This document shows, piece after piece, positions 1-11,903 of a stretch of 64,000 nucleotides of DNA. A program made the translations under genes and the position numbers. The stretch's first letter is position 1. Every line of letters begins with the position of its first letter. This stretch comes from Cyanophora paradoxa (taxonomy: Eukaryota; Glaucocystophyceae; Cyanophorales; Cyanophoraceae), in assembly GCA_004431415.1 (NCBI GenBank), contig QPMI01000478.1, positions 141,541 to 205,540 of the forward strand, given 5' to 3'. Under the pieces are notes generated by a model. The model did no database searches and was not told where the DNA came from. It saw only the letters and a program-made list of their open reading frames with translations.

Positions 1-3000
1 ATCTTGGGAGCTTCGCTTTCGGCACTCTCGGCGTGGCCGCGCCGCACCTGGTGGGCGGGCGGCGCTCTCGCTTCGTAATAAAGGTGAGTATCACTGCTGC
101 TGCAACTTCTAATCGTTTCGGGCCTGACCCGCGCCTCGCAGAGTGATCGCTTTCTCGGGGGCATGGCTCTGGCGGGCTGTTTCTGACCCGAGTGCTGGGG
201 CGTCGCTCCGGCCGCTCGGGGGGCTGCAGCTGGCTCTGGCGGGCTGTTTCTGAACCGAGTGCTGGGCGTCGCTCCGGCCGATCCGAGTGCATGGCGAAGG
301 TCCGTTCCATCATTCATTTCGATATTTGTGCTCGTCTCAATCGTGCGACCTCGCAGGCATCTTGGGAGCTTCGAATTCGCTTTCGGCACTCTCGGCGTGG
401 CCGCGCCGCACCTGGTGGGCGGGCGGCGCTCTCGCTTCGTAATAAAGGTGAGTATCACTGCTGCTGCAACTTCTAATCGTTTCGGGCCTGACCCGCGCCT
501 CGCAGAGTGATCGCTTTCTCGGGGGCATGGCTCTGGCGGGCTGTTTCTGACCCGAGTGCTGGGGCGTCGCTCCGGCCGCTCGGGGGGCTGCAGCTGGCTC
601 TGGCGGGCTGTTTCTGAACCGAGTGCTGGGGCGTCGCTCCGGCCGATCCGAGTGCATGGCGAAGGTCCGTTCCATCATTCATTTCGATATTTGTGCTCGT
701 CTCAATCGTGCGACCTCGCAGGCATCTTGGGAGCTTCGAATTCGCTTTCGGCACTCTCGGCTTGGCCGCGCCGCACCTGGTGGGCGGGCGGCGCTCTCGC
801 TTCGTAATAAAGGTGAGTATCGCTGCTGCTGCAACTTCTAATCGTTTCGGGCCTGACCCGCGCCTCGCAGAGTGATCGCTTTCTCGGGGATGGCTCTGGC
901 GGGCTGTTTCTGACCCGAGTGCTGGGGCGTCGCTCCGGCCGATCCGAGCGCATGGCGAAGGTCAGTTCCATCATTCATTTCGATATTTGCACTCGTCTCA
1001 ATCGTGCGACCTCGCAGGCATCTTGGGAGCTTCGCTTTCGGCACTCTCGGCGTGGCCGCGCCGCACCTGGTGGGCGGGCGGCGCTCTCGCTTCGTAATAA
1101 AGGTGAGTATCACTGCTGCTGCAACTTCTAATCGTTTCGGGCCTGACCCGCGCCTCGCAGAGTGATCGCTTTCTCGGGGGCATGGCTCTGGCGGGCTGTT
1201 TCTGACCCGAGTGCTGGGGCGTCGCTCCGGCCGATCCGAGCGCATGGCGAAGGTCCGTTCCATCATTCATTTCGATATTTGCACTCGTCTCAATCGTGCG
1301 ACCTCGCAGGCATCTTGGGAGCTTCGCTTTCGGCACTCTCGGCGTGGCCGCGCCGCACCTGGTGGGCGGGCGGCGCTCTCGCTTCGTAATAAAGGTGAGT
1401 ATCGCTGCTGCTGCAACTTCTAATCGTTTCGGGCCTGACCCGCGCCTCGCAGAGTGATCGCTTTCTCGGGGGCATGGCTCTGGCGGGCTGTTTCTGACCC
1501 GAGTGCTGGGGCGTCGCTCCGGCCGCTCGGGGGGCTGCAGCTGGCTCTGGCGGGCTGTTTCTGAACCGAGTGCTGGGGCGTCGCTCCGGCCGATCCGAGT
1601 GCATGGCGAAGGTCCGTTCCATCATTCATTTCGATATTTGTGCTCGTCTCAATCGTGCGACCTCGCAGGCATCTTGGGAGCTTCGAATTCGCTTTCGGCA
1701 CTCTCGGCTTGGCCGCGCCGCACCTGGTGGGCGGGCGGCGCTCTCGCTTCGTAATAAAGGTGAGTATCGCTGCTGCTGCAACTTCTAATCGTTTCGGGCC
1801 TGACCCGCGCCTCGCAGAGTGATCGCTTTCTCGGGGGATGGCTCTGGCGGGCTGTTTCTGACCCGAGTGCTGGGGCGTCGCTCCGGCCGATCCGAGCGCA
1901 TGGCGAAGGTCAGTTCCATCATTCATTTCGATATTTGCACTCGTCTCAATCGTGCGACCTCGCAGGCATCTTGGGAGCTTCGCTTTCGGCACTCTCGGCG
2001 TGGCCGCGCCGCACCTGGTGGGCGGGCGGCGCTCTCGCTTCGTAATAAAGGTGAGTATCACTGCTGCTGCAACTTCTAATCGTTTCGGGCCTGACCCGCG
2101 CCTCGCAGAGTGATCGCTTTCTCGGGGGCATGGCTCTGGCGGGCTGTTTCTGACCCGAGTGCTGGGGCGTCGCTCCGGCCGCTCGGGGGGCTGCAGCTGG
2201 CTCTGGCGGGCTGTTTCTGAACCGAGTGCTGGGGCGTCGCTCCGGCCGATCCGAGTGCATGGCGAAGGTCCGTTCCATCATTCATTTCGATATTTGTGCT
2301 CGTCTCAATCGTACGCGTGCGACCTCGCAGGCATCTTGGGAGCTTCGAATTCGCTTTCGGCACTCTCGGCTTGGCCGCGCCGCACCTGGTGGGCGGGCGG
2401 CGCTCTCGCTTCGTAATAAAGGTGAGTATCGCTGCTGCTGCAACTTCTAATCGTTTCGGACCTGACCCGCGCCTCGCAGAGTGATCGCTTTCTCGGGGGA
2501 TGGCTCTGGCGGGCTGTTTCTGACCCGAGTGCTGGGGCGTCGCTCCGGCCGATCCGAGCGCATGGCGAAGGTCAGTTCCATCATTCATTTCGATATTTGT
2601 GCTCGTCTCAATCGTACGCGTGCGACCTCGCAGGCATCTTGGGAGCTTCGAATTCGCTTTCGGCACTCTCGGCTTGGCCGCGCCGCACCTGGTGGGCGGG
2701 CGGCGCTCTCGCTTCGTAATAAAGGTGAGTATCGCTGCTGCTGCAACTTCTAATCGTTTCGGACCTGACCCGCGCCTCGCAGAGTGATCGCTTTCTCGGG
2801 GGATGGCTCTGGCGGGCTGTTTCTGACCCGAGTGCTGGGGCGTCGCTCCGGCCGATCCGAGCGCATGGCGAAGGTCAGTTCCATCATTCATTTCGATATT
2901 TGCACTCGTCTCAATCGTGCGACCTCGCAGGCATCTTGGGAGCTTCGCTTTCGGCACTCTCGGCGTGGCCGCGCCGCACCTGGTGGGCGGGCGGCGCTCT

Positions 3001-3807
3001 CGCTTCGTAATAAAGGTGAGTATCACTGCTGCTGCAACTTCTAATCGTTTCGGGCCTGACCCGCGCCTCGCAGAGTGATCGCTTTCTCGGGGCATGGCTC
3101 TGGCGGGCTGTTTCTGACCCGAGTGCTGGGGCGTCGCTCCGGCCGATCCGAGCGCATGGCGAAGGTCCGTTCCATCATTCATTTCGATATTTGCACTCGT
3201 CTCAATCGTGCGACCTCGCAGGCATCTTGGGAGCTTCGCTTTCGGCACTCTCGGCGTGGCCGCGCCGCACCTGGTGGGCGGGCGGCGCTCTCGCTTCGTA
3301 ATAAAGGTGAGTATCGCTGCTGCTGCAACTTCTAATCGTTTCGGGCCTGACCCGCGCCTCGCAGAGTGATCGCTTTCTCGGGGGGATGGCTCTGGCGGGC
3401 TGTTTCTGACCCGAGTGCTGGGGCGTCGCTCCGGCCGATCCGAGCGCATGGCGAAGGTCAGTTGCATCATTCATGTCGATATTTGCACTCGTCTCAATCG
3501 TGCGACCTCGCAGGCATCTTGGGAGCTTCGCTTTCGGCACTCTCGGTGTGGCCGCGCCGCACCTGGTGGGCGGGCGGCGCTCTCGCTTCGTAATAAAGGT
3601 GAGTATCGCTGCTGCTGCAACTTCTAATCGTTTCGGGCCTGACCCGCGCCTCGCAGAGTGATCGCTTTCTCGGGGGGATGGCTCTGGCGGGCTGTTTCTG
3701 ACCCGAGTGCTGGGGCGTCGCTCCGGCCGATCCGAGCGCATGGCGAAGGTCAGTTCCATCATTCATTTCGATATTTGCACTCGTCTCAATCGTGCGACCT
3801 CTCAGGC
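1..3807. repeat. GC-rich satellite array, about 12 units in two length classes
   Basis: Landmark ATCTTGGGAG recurs at 1, 359, 724, 1020, 1312, 1671, 1968, 2333, 2636, 2933, 3224 and 3516. Unit lengths are therefore 358, 365, 296, 292, 359, 297, 365, 303, 297, 291, 292 and a last unit that degenerates after 3807. Long units carry an extra block of about 66 bp made by internal duplication of the segment starting GGCTCTGGCGGGCTG, joined by a CTGCAGCT-containing linker. Some units also carry an extra ACGCGT-containing insert of about 6 bp. Units are nearly identical. Long open frames on both strands appear because some unit lengths are multiples of three. They have no recognisable protein features, and every forward spliced frame contains stops, so I treat the array as non-coding. 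The left end lies outside the window. Confidence 0.95.
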
Positions 3808-5270
3808 ATCAGGTGCCGCAGCTGGAGGGCAGGCGCGCGGCGCTCGTACTTCGTAAATTAAAGAAGGCGAGTATCTCCGTAGCACTATCAATATAGCTAA
3901 CAAAGATGACTATTGGTTAAAGCGCTATCTGTAGTGTACATGTATTAATTTTAGCGATAGGCGAGCACTACCAGCGATTTTAATGCGTTAGTACTAGCTA
4001 TATAGTGTATTAATCATGGTTCACCGATCGATATCGCGAGTCACGGTTTCTTTAATTTTTGCAAAAGCGGACGTCGCATTGATACACCACGGCACATGTA
4101 TCAATGTTCTACGTGACGTGCCCTTCCGATCGCGACCGGTCATCGATATCTATCTAGCCGGCCATGGGTCACCGAGTCACGGTTTCAGACGTCAACGTGT
4201 CACGTTTTCAGACGTCAATGTTGAATTCTTAAAGATAATGCCAGGATCTAGACTCGTTGAGTTCTATAGCCCCGCAGCCCCTCATGATCAACGACTGCTA
4301 ATAGGCTTCATCTTTGCATGTCCCCTGGTCTGCGCAGATCAAGCCTAGATCGTGGCTGTATCCGTAGCACTCTAGATCTTTATAAACCGTTGAACTGACT
4401 TGCAAATACGCTCGCAGTGCTTTTCTCCGGGCGGCGCCTCAACTGAACGGTCCTAGGCCTCGGACAAGGTGATTCATTCATGATTTGCAGCTGCACTAGC
4501 TATACCTATAGTACTAGATCTAGATTTGCAGCTGTACTATCATAGTACGGATCTGGCGTTATATAATTAGATGAAATAGGCAATCTCTATTTTGAAATTC
4601 GAATTCAACCGCCGATCGAGAATCGAGATCCGTTGGTAACATTTGCATTCTATCGTTGCTATATGTATCAATATTAATGCTATCATTCTAGATACAGATT
4701 AGAGAGCCGGCGCAAGCGCTAGCTATATATATGCAGATCTACCTCCTGCTGCAGTCCACTGATGATACGGCTTCCTTTTCCACAGGTCAGCTCTACATCC
4801 GCTCTGTATGTGTTCAGGTCCGAGTGCGAGCTCGCTCTAGATCTGCAATATACGTTTATATATATACATGATTATTAAAACTGATTGCGGTATGGCTTTG
4901 TACGAATGTATACACGCAGTTTTCTTCTACTGGCCTGGCCTCCGCCAGCTGCAGCCGCCCGGTCAATATCATGATCATGAGGTGCTTTGAACTTGCAATT
5001 GCTATCATAGCAAGCTGCACTAGTAATATAGCTAATTATTGCTCGCATGCGCAGCGTTGGCATGCGTATGGCACGCGGTCATGAGTCATGATCATGATCC
5101 GCTGCAGCTGCAGCTGCAGCTGCGCGCAGCAAGCTTAAGTACTGAGTAGGAGATCTAGAGCAGCGCTATATATATAGCTAGCTATATACATTGCTCGCCT
5201 TGCAGCGTTAGCACAGCACGCGTACGATGCAGCCCAGCAAGCAGAAGATCATCGCGATCGGATCCCGGCC
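3808..5270. other. Intergenic, no gene recognised
   Basis: GC content falls sharply after the satellite and the sequence is rich in CTAG and ATAT words. The short frames here (for example 4016-4348 plus strand) have no recognisable domain or plausible codon pattern. A run of CAGCTG repeats lies at about 5101-5125. I see no RNA gene or mobile element. Confidence 0.6.
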
Positions 5271-5350
5271 TAGCTAGCTCGGATCTTAGCTAGCTAGCTC
5301 GCTAGGATCTTAGCTAGCTATAGCTCGCTAGGATCTTAGCTAGCTCGTTA
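5271..5350. repeat. Short tandem repeat of GGATCTTAGCTAGCTA
   Basis: The core GGATCTTAGCTAGCT begins at 5281, 5305 and 5331, separated by variable CTAG/CTCG filler. Three imperfect copies of about 25 bp. Similar GCTAGC runs occur at 5171-5185 and 15605-15630, so this is a simple-sequence motif that recurs in this host. Confidence 0.7.
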
Positions 5351-6730
5351 GCTTGAGTTGTACATGTGTATAAAGAGTACAGCGTTAACGTTGCGCATGT
5401 TTGGCGATGTAAAAACCAGCTAGCTAGATGGGTCGGGTAATGGGCAAACGAAAAAAAAGTTACCCGGTGGGAAACTCAGCGATGTTTCCCACCTGACGTT
5501 TCCCACCTGATGGTCCCCATGGGGGTCCTCCGCCCCGGTGTGTTACCTATAGGGTAACATGCATGTGTTTCCCCCGGGAAACATACTTTCTTAGGCACCA
5601 GTGCTTGGCCATTCGAGTGCTAGGCCCGGGGCCTCTCCTGGACCGGGTACGCCGGGCCGGCGGCCGGCCCCCCCTCAGGGCCCGCAGCGGGTACGCCCCC
5701 GCGTCGATCGCGAACTCGCGATCGCGCCCGCGACAGTATATATTGTTTTTATATTTTTTCTAATGCAGTAAAAGAGGAAAACCCCCGTGCGCATGCAGTA
5801 CCTGGATCTGTGCTGATGCCATGATGATGAGCGTAATTCCAATCCGAGTGGCTGACGCTGCCGCGGACGCTGCTGCCCCGGCTCCCGCGAGGGCGGCGCC
5901 AGCCGGCCTCCCCCCCTCCTCCCCTCCTTCCCCCCCCCCGCTATCCCCCCCCCCGCCCCGGCCCCGCCTCCTCCCCCGCTTGAGCGGTTCCCTCCCCCCC
6001 CTCCCCCTCACTCGTACCCTCCCCCTTCCCCCACCCTCCACCCCCCCCCCCCCCAGGAGAACAACGCGAATTCGAACGAGGGCTCGAATTCGTGGTAGAT
6101 CTAGACAAGGACGACTCGAGCGTCACTCGGTGTGCAGTGTCGGCCAAGCCTCTTGATGCAAGCTTTTTATAGATCTAGAGCTGCGCCCTCCGTCGTCCCT
6201 TGCAATTAGAACTACTAAGTATCCGTCGCAGCTTACCTTATATATAGCTTACCTCTAGTTGGGCTTCAAGCTGCGGCCCGGCAGCAGATAGCTAGCGCTG
6301 GCATTCCGGCCTGGCGGACGCCTTTCTTTAATTATAACCAGTCATTAAGGCTTCTTGAAGCAAGCTTTCTCTCTAAGGCCTCAAGCTAGCTTAAGCTTAA
6401 GCCGGGCGCCGGCGGCCCGGCGGCCCGGGCCCTTACAGTTAGGCAGGTCGAATGCGCTGTTCATGATCATGATCAAGGAGATTTTCGCGCGCGGCGCGCG
6501 CGCGGGCCTCGCCCTCCACAAGGACGTCGACGAGCTCCAGCTTCAGGTGCTACCCCTTTATGACAGTGCCGGGCCTTGACAGCGCTCAGCTCCCTATAAA
6601 TCAAATGAAGTCCTCACGATTGACTTTGCACGCGAACTCACGCCCTCCGGATTTGATCCGCCGCAGAGCTCGAGGGGCCTCCCAAAAGACCTATTCAAGG
6701 TCCGCATGATATGTACGCGCTCATGATCAG
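5351..6730. other. Intergenic, low-complexity; no gene recognised
   Basis: Contains two close copies of GTTTCCCACCTGA near 5484-5510 and a palindromic GTTACCTATAGGGTAAC at about 5542. A C-rich stretch at 5910-6055 ends in a homopolymer run of about 14 C. Small open frames across the C-rich part translate to Pro/Ser runs only and are not supported as genes. Confidence 0.55.
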
Positions 6731-7099
6731 GTGAGCCGGGGCTCAGCTGAGGTGAGCGGGGCCGGGCTCGGCCGCGAGTCTGATCGGAGCATGCCGCGCC
6801 CCGGTCCCGCTTCGACGCCGATCGCGAGCGCGGTGCATGCATGCTTAACCGCTGAATTCGAACTTGCATTTGGCCAGGTGCAGCTGCAGGATCCGGATCC
6901 GGAGCCTGCGCAGGAGAGCGGTCTCCTCGAGTGGGTACGGCATCACAAGCTTTTTGTCGTCATCGGCGCTGGCGGCATTGCAATGGCGAACGCTATCGCC
7001 CCTCGCTCGCGTCGCGGAGCGCAGCAGCGAGAGCGTGCGACAGCGCTAGCTTTAGAGAACGCGGGATGTGCCTCGCACTCTTTACCGGAAGCCGCGCGA

Positions 7100-7283
7100 G
7101 CTCGCCAAACGGCGCTGGGGTGGACAGAGCGCGAGCGCCCGAGATTCTGGAAAGACGCGGAGAGAACGTCAGCGTCTTCACCCGCCGCGACGGGCCCGCC
7201 GCGGCCGCGGTCGAGCGCCTGAAGAGCCTGGTGCGCTTGAGGGCAGCTGGCGTTGACGTCGTTCTCGCTCTTTCCCACCACGT
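7100..7283 (+). pseudogene. Possible 5'-nucleotidase-like fragment
   Basis: One plus-strand frame ends in a segment reading AAGVDVVLALSH, preceded by a helix with RDGPAAAAVERLKSLVRL. This resembles the segment of 5'-nucleotidase/metallophosphoesterase proteins in which a helix of repeated Ala leads into a GVDVVVALSH strand (family knowledge). The frame stops two residues after the match. No metal-binding DxH or GNH(E/D) motif was seen nearby. It could be a fragment, one exon of a spliced gene whose other exons I cannot place, or chance similarity in GC-rich DNA. It lies just upstream of the hydrolase gene on the same strand and could conceivably belong to that gene's untranslated leader. Confidence 0.25.
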
Positions 7284-7412
7284 AGGCTAACTCGAATCGC
7301 TCGCGCAGTGGCGGTACGATGCTCTGGAGGTTCGAAATCTGCTTGCGCGTGTGCTCTCAGCGCAGGCCGGAATGGCTGACGGCGGGCGCGCGCCGGCACC
7401 GCCGGCCGGCAG

Positions 7413-8867
7413 GTGGGAGGCCACGTGCAGACGGTCTGCGCTTCGCTCTTCCGAAGGCCGCCGGAGGGGCTTCACTACGCGCGGCGGGAGATGCGCGCGG
7501 AGGACGGTGGCCTCTTCGCCCTCGACTTTGCCGTCTCGTCGCCCGGCGCCCCGCCCGAGTCGATACCGGACCCGGCGACCCCCGTCCTCCTCCTCATCCC
7601 AGGTTCGAAGCGACCCCGCCCGCCCGCCCGCCCGCGCGAGCGCGAGAGCGATCATCTCGGATCGCGAACGCGCTGCGCAGGGCTCACGGGCGGCAGCCGT
7701 GACCGCTACCTCATGCACCTCGCGGCGGGCGCGCTGCGCGGCGGCTTCCGCCCCGTCGCTTTATGCCACCGCGGCTCGTCCGGCCTCCCCCTCACCACCG
7801 CGCGATTCGTGCGCGACCCGTGCACCCCACGCCTGTCCCCTACCCCCCTGACGTAGATGTACCCCCGCAGTACAGCGCGTCAGCCACGGGAGACCTACGC
7901 CAGGCCGTGGGATGTCTTCGGGAACTGTACCCCGCCGCGCCCCTCTTCGCTGCCGGCTGGTCCCTCGGCGCCAATCTGCTCGTCCGGTGCGCATGCAGAG
8001 CCGCGTACCCCTCGCCGTGAGTCACGCGGCTCCCAGGTACCTGGGAGAGGAGGCGGGGGCGTGCCCGCTGGCGGGCGCCGCGAGCCTCGCGAACCCCTTT
8101 GATCTGGCCGCCTGCGCGGAGGCCTTCCGGACGGGTACAGTCCACCGCCACGTCTACGACCCGCAGCTCACCTCCGCCATGCGCCGCATGTTCCTCAAGC
8201 GCGCCCCTACCCCCCCGACACGTCTTCGTACCCCCCTCGCTGACCTGTACCCGTACACAGGAACCGAGCGCTGTTCGAGCAGAGCAGGGAGCCGTCCTAC
8301 GACGTACCCCGCGCCCTCAAGGTACCCCAACCGCGTACCCCCCGCCCGCCCGCGTTCCGAGCATTTTCGACGCAGTCGAAGACGATCGCGGAGTGGGACG
8401 CCGGTACCCGCTCCCCCTCCCCTCTCTCCCTCCCCGGTACCCGCCCCCCTTCGCTCACCTGTACCCCCCGCAGCGATCACGGTACCGTGCTTCGGTTGGC
8501 GTGACGCGGCGCACTACTACGCGGAGGCCTCCTCCAAGCTCTCCCTTCCCCGAGTCGCCGTACCCCTCCTTTGCGTGAACGCGGCCGACGACCCAATCGC
8601 CGTACCCGGGGCGATCCCCTACGACTCCCTCGCGTGCGTGCTCGCCGCCTCGTCGCCCGACCCGTCCCCCCCTCTCCTCGAACCTGAAGCTTCGTTCGCA
8701 GGGGGAACGGGCGGGTGGCGATCGCTGTGACGCGGTACGGGGGCCACAACGGGTGGCAGGCGGCGGGCGAGCCGCTGGGCGCGCCCTGGACCGACGGGCC
8801 CGTCATCGAGTTCTTCCGCTCGCTCCTGCTGGGCGCGGGGGCCTCCGCCGCGGGGCCCGAGCCCTGA
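7413..8867 (+). CDS. ABHD1/3 (EMB8/YheT)-type alpha/beta hydrolase, spliced
   Basis: Serine hydrolase of the ABHD1/ABHD3 group; the family includes phospholipases/esterases, but the substrate here is unknown. Starting at GGHVQTV, exons are 7413-7602, 7681-7808, 7871-7986, 8037-8198, 8261-8321, 8376-8403, 8474-8633 and 8702-8867, and all phases join cleanly. Visible family marks are GGHxQT, then LLLIPGLTGGSRDRY (oxyanion region), the nucleophile elbow GWSLGAN (Ser in exon 7871-7986), an FGWRDAAHYY block, the acid in NAADDP and the histidine in RYGGHNG near the C-terminus. The intron at 8199-8260 uses a GC donor; the others start GT but with unusual bases (GTTCGA, GTGCGC, GTACCC). Upstream exons are uncertain: a frame reading RRPEWLTAG at about 7360-7383 looks like the preceding segment, but I cannot place its splice site, so the 5' end is open. 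The stop is TGA at 8865-8867. Confidence 0.85.
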
Positions 8868-9071
8868 TCATGTAGCCCCCTCATGTACTCACCCCTTAAT
8901 TGCGATTACGGCCCCTCCCACCGTCTGCATATGGAGCGCGCGCGCGCTTCCCTAATCGGCGCTTTCGACGGGGCTATCAATTCTGCCACGGGGGCAGATC
9001 GAGATGCCACTGCTAGCTACAGCTGCGATATAATCTAAATATGTACGTAGCACACGAGCGCTGCCCTACAG

Positions 9072-11714
9072 CTACTCGAGCCGCCAGCGGTCGCCGAGGA
9101 GGGGCCGGATGGCGCCCCAGTCCGACTCGTCCCCGGGGCCCCGGGCGAGCACGAGGTCCCCCGGGGCCGGTGCCGGGCGCGCCGCCATGGACGCCAGCGG
9201 CGCCAGCGCCGCGAGCCGTTCAGCGCTGGCGGCGGCAGCGGCGGCCGGCTCCGCGAGGGTCAGCGAGGCCCTCCGCAGGCGCGTGCACGCCGCAAGCGCC
9301 TCGCTCTCCTGCACGGAGGGGTGCACCATGTCCCGATCGTACTCCTCGAGGGTGTCCTGGGGTACAGCTTTCAGAGAGGCGCAGCGGGGTACGGAAAAGA
9401 TTGAGACCGGACCCGGTACCCACCTTTGCGGCGCGGAGTACGGCGGTTAGGGCGACTTGAAAAGCGGCGTCGCGGAAGGGTAGAGCGCCCGGGAACGAGA
9501 AGGTGAGAAGCAGGGAGCGGAGGGAAGGGGGGCCGGACGGGAGCGCGGCGGCGAGGGCGGCGAGGGAAGTAGTGAGCCGCGCGGGCGTGTAGCTCGTGAA
9601 GTGGACCGAGAAGCGTTCCAGGGCGGGCAGGCGGGCTACGACGGCGAAGCACTCGTCGTACGGCTCGCAGCTGCGGGGTACGGCATTACGGGGCGGCGAG
9701 GAGGGGGGGGGTGGAGGTGGCTTGGAGAGCGCACGGGCCGAGGGAGAGGGAGCGAATCTGTTTAGGGGAGGGGGGGGGGCGAAGGTGAGGGGGTACAGAA
9801 ATATAAGAGGTGGAGAAGGACGAAGAGGGGAGGGGAAATAAGCACCTGCGCGGTGGTGGCGAGGGTATGCCAATCCTGGAAGTCCCCGACCAGGACCAGG
9901 GTACGCAGGCTCTCCTGTGGCCCGGGGACGCGTCAGACGGACGCGGGGCGGGGCGGGGTACCGCGAAAGTCGGAGTCGGAAGGGGCGTACGATGCTCGCG
10001 ACGTCGGCGAGGAGCGAGGAGCTGCCGTAGTACATGCCCAGGGTGTCCGCCTCGATCTCGAGCTCCTCCAGACGCGGCGAGGCGATCTTGGGGGGGGGGG
10101 GGGGGGGGGGCGAGACGGGAGAGAAAGCAGGGGGGGGGGGGGGGGGAGGACGCGCCTCGGGGAGGGCCAGGAGGTGGCTCACGTGGAGGGAGAGGGCACG
10201 GAGGCGGGGCAGCCTGCAGAGGGGTACCACGACCGAGTCGCACAGAGCCTCCCCAGCGTTTCCCCAGGGGCGCGCCCCGCCGAACGTCGCGCGGAGCTCC
10301 TGGGAGGGCGTGAGGGGTACTGCTGAGCAGCGGGCGGGGGGGGGGGTACAGCGGCGGACCTCGAGGTCGGGGCAGAGGCGCTCGACGGCGGCGGCGAAGG
10401 CGACTCGGGAGGCTGTGGCTTGGTCTGGCGGAAGGGAGCCGTCGGGATCGCAGTGCGCGATCCGGAGGGACCGCAACCCGCCGAGCGCCGGCGCGACCTG
10501 CACCCCGCCTGTGAGAAAAGGGGCGCCGGCGGGATTCGAGCCGCGGACCTCGTCCAGGAGCTCAGCGGAGAAGCCGACGCAGCCGGCGAGGTCGAGGCTC
10601 CGGAGGGCCGTCAGCCGCCGCAGCCCCGCCGCGATCGCCTCGCGCGCCGCGCCCTCTGTCCAAGGATTGGATAGGGGTACGCGGATCTGGAGGGCCGGGC
10701 GCACGCGGCAGGTTGCGTTGCTCGTCAGTCTGGAGGCGGACGCTGAGCTCCTCGAGGGTGCCCGCCACGGGCGCCAGGGCCGCCAGCAGCGCCCCCGCGT
10801 ACGCGTGCCGCGCGTTCGCTCGCGTCTCTCGACTCTCGCCTTCTGTCGAGGGGACGACGTCCCTGGAAGAACCAGTCAGAGCGGAGGGCGGCGCGCGCAG
10901 GGCGCTGCGCTCGCACCCGTGCCAGGCGACGAAGCGGCGGAGCCCCTGCAGCGAGGAGGCGAACGAGAGGAAGGGCCTGGCCGGCTCAGGCATCCAGAAC
11001 GAAGAGCTGATCGTATGGGCGGTCGAACTGGATCCGAATGAGCGCACTCAGAGCAGCAGAATATTGAGAGCGCGGGAGCGTGCACCCGGGCTCAGCGTCT
11101 TCTGTTCGCCACACGTACATGTCCAGTTCGACGGCGCCGCCCGCGGCGATGCGAAGGGCGCCCGACCTCACGCGCCGCGCCCACGACCGGAGCTCCGCCT
11201 CAGGCAAGTCGCGGTAGCGCGAGAGCCCGATTCGCTGCCCCCGGAGCACGAGAGCGTCGAACTCCGTCGCAGCCAGCACCTCGCGCATCCGGCGGCTGAC
11301 GAGCGGGAGGCGGCAAACTCCCCACGCCTCCCGCAGGCCCAGAAAGCCGACGACGCGCTTCAGCAGCTCGTCCGGCAGCCGCTCAAGAGCGGAGAAGTCC
11401 GACGCGGCCCGCGGCGCGGGCTGCTGCTGGTGCGCGGGAGCTGCAGCTGCGGGCTCGCTGCAGGGTGCGGGCCCCTCGCGCAATTCCATCTGCCGCTTGT
11501 CGCACACTGAAGACGAGCCGGCGCTGTTAACGTTCGAGCCGGCCGGTGCTGCCGAGCTGCTCGACGCGTACGCCGCGATCTGGCTCGCCGCGCCCGCTCT
11601 TGAAGACGCTGCCTGGACTGCTTCCCCGTGCCGGTCCTCTGCGTCACTGGCCTTCTCCGCATCCCCCTCCTCGCCGCTGGCCGCCCTGCCGCGCTTCTTG
11701 CCGCCCCGAGCCAT
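9072..11714 (-). CDS. F-box protein with leucine-rich C-terminal part, spliced
   Basis: Likely substrate-recognition subunit of an SCF (Skp1-Cullin-F-box) ubiquitin ligase. The start is chosen at the Met of MARGGKKRGR (11712-11714); the open frame extends further upstream but without protein-like content. A basic Ser/Ala-rich N-terminal segment is followed by the F-box (ERLPDELLKRVVGFLGL then VCRLPLVSRRMREVL), then leucine-rich segments such as LRRLTALRSLDLAGC, LPRLRALSLHVSHLLAL, LEELEIEAD, LRTLVLVGDF and LERFSVHF, typical of irregular LRRs. Introns of about 50-65 bp can be placed at about 10977-11028 (GTTCGA donor), 10687-10741 (GTCCGC), about 10302-10350 (GTACCCC plus a C run), about 10090-10155 (C runs), and near 9912-9990, 9680-9840 and 9366-9430. 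The last exon ends in WRLE and TAG at 9072. It is divergent from the unknown gene at 11904, with 189 bp between them. Confidence 0.75.
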
Positions 11715-11903
11715 CCGGCGCGACTCGGCTGGGCGGCTGCGGGGCGGCGCGGCCGACTCGGCCGAACGAGTGCTCGCGTTCGCTCGGGCCTCGTACTGTG
11801 AGTCGTACGTATACAGGACAGCAAAAATTGGGGGCCTTGGGGGTAAGTTGGGGCCCGGGGGGGGGTACGCGCCGTCGGCAAGCCCCAAGGTTTAAGCGAC
11901 CGC
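11715..11903. promoter_or_regulatory. Divergent intergenic region (probable shared promoter)
   Basis: The 189-bp gap separates the F-box start (minus) from the first ATG of the plus-strand unknown gene. It contains the GC-poor patch ACAGCAAAAATTGGGGG and a run of nine G at about 11857-11865. No TATA box is evident. The regulatory role is inferred from geometry only. Confidence 0.35.

Noticed and set aside
2076-3470. 464-codon open frame on the minus strand across the satellite
   Set aside because: It stays open only because adjacent units are multiples of three in length. It has no domain and repeats the unit exactly; sister units in other phases break it.
9800-11510. Plus-strand frames over the F-box gene
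   Set aside because: Shadows of the minus-strand coding exons. The minus strand has the F-box and phase-consistent introns.
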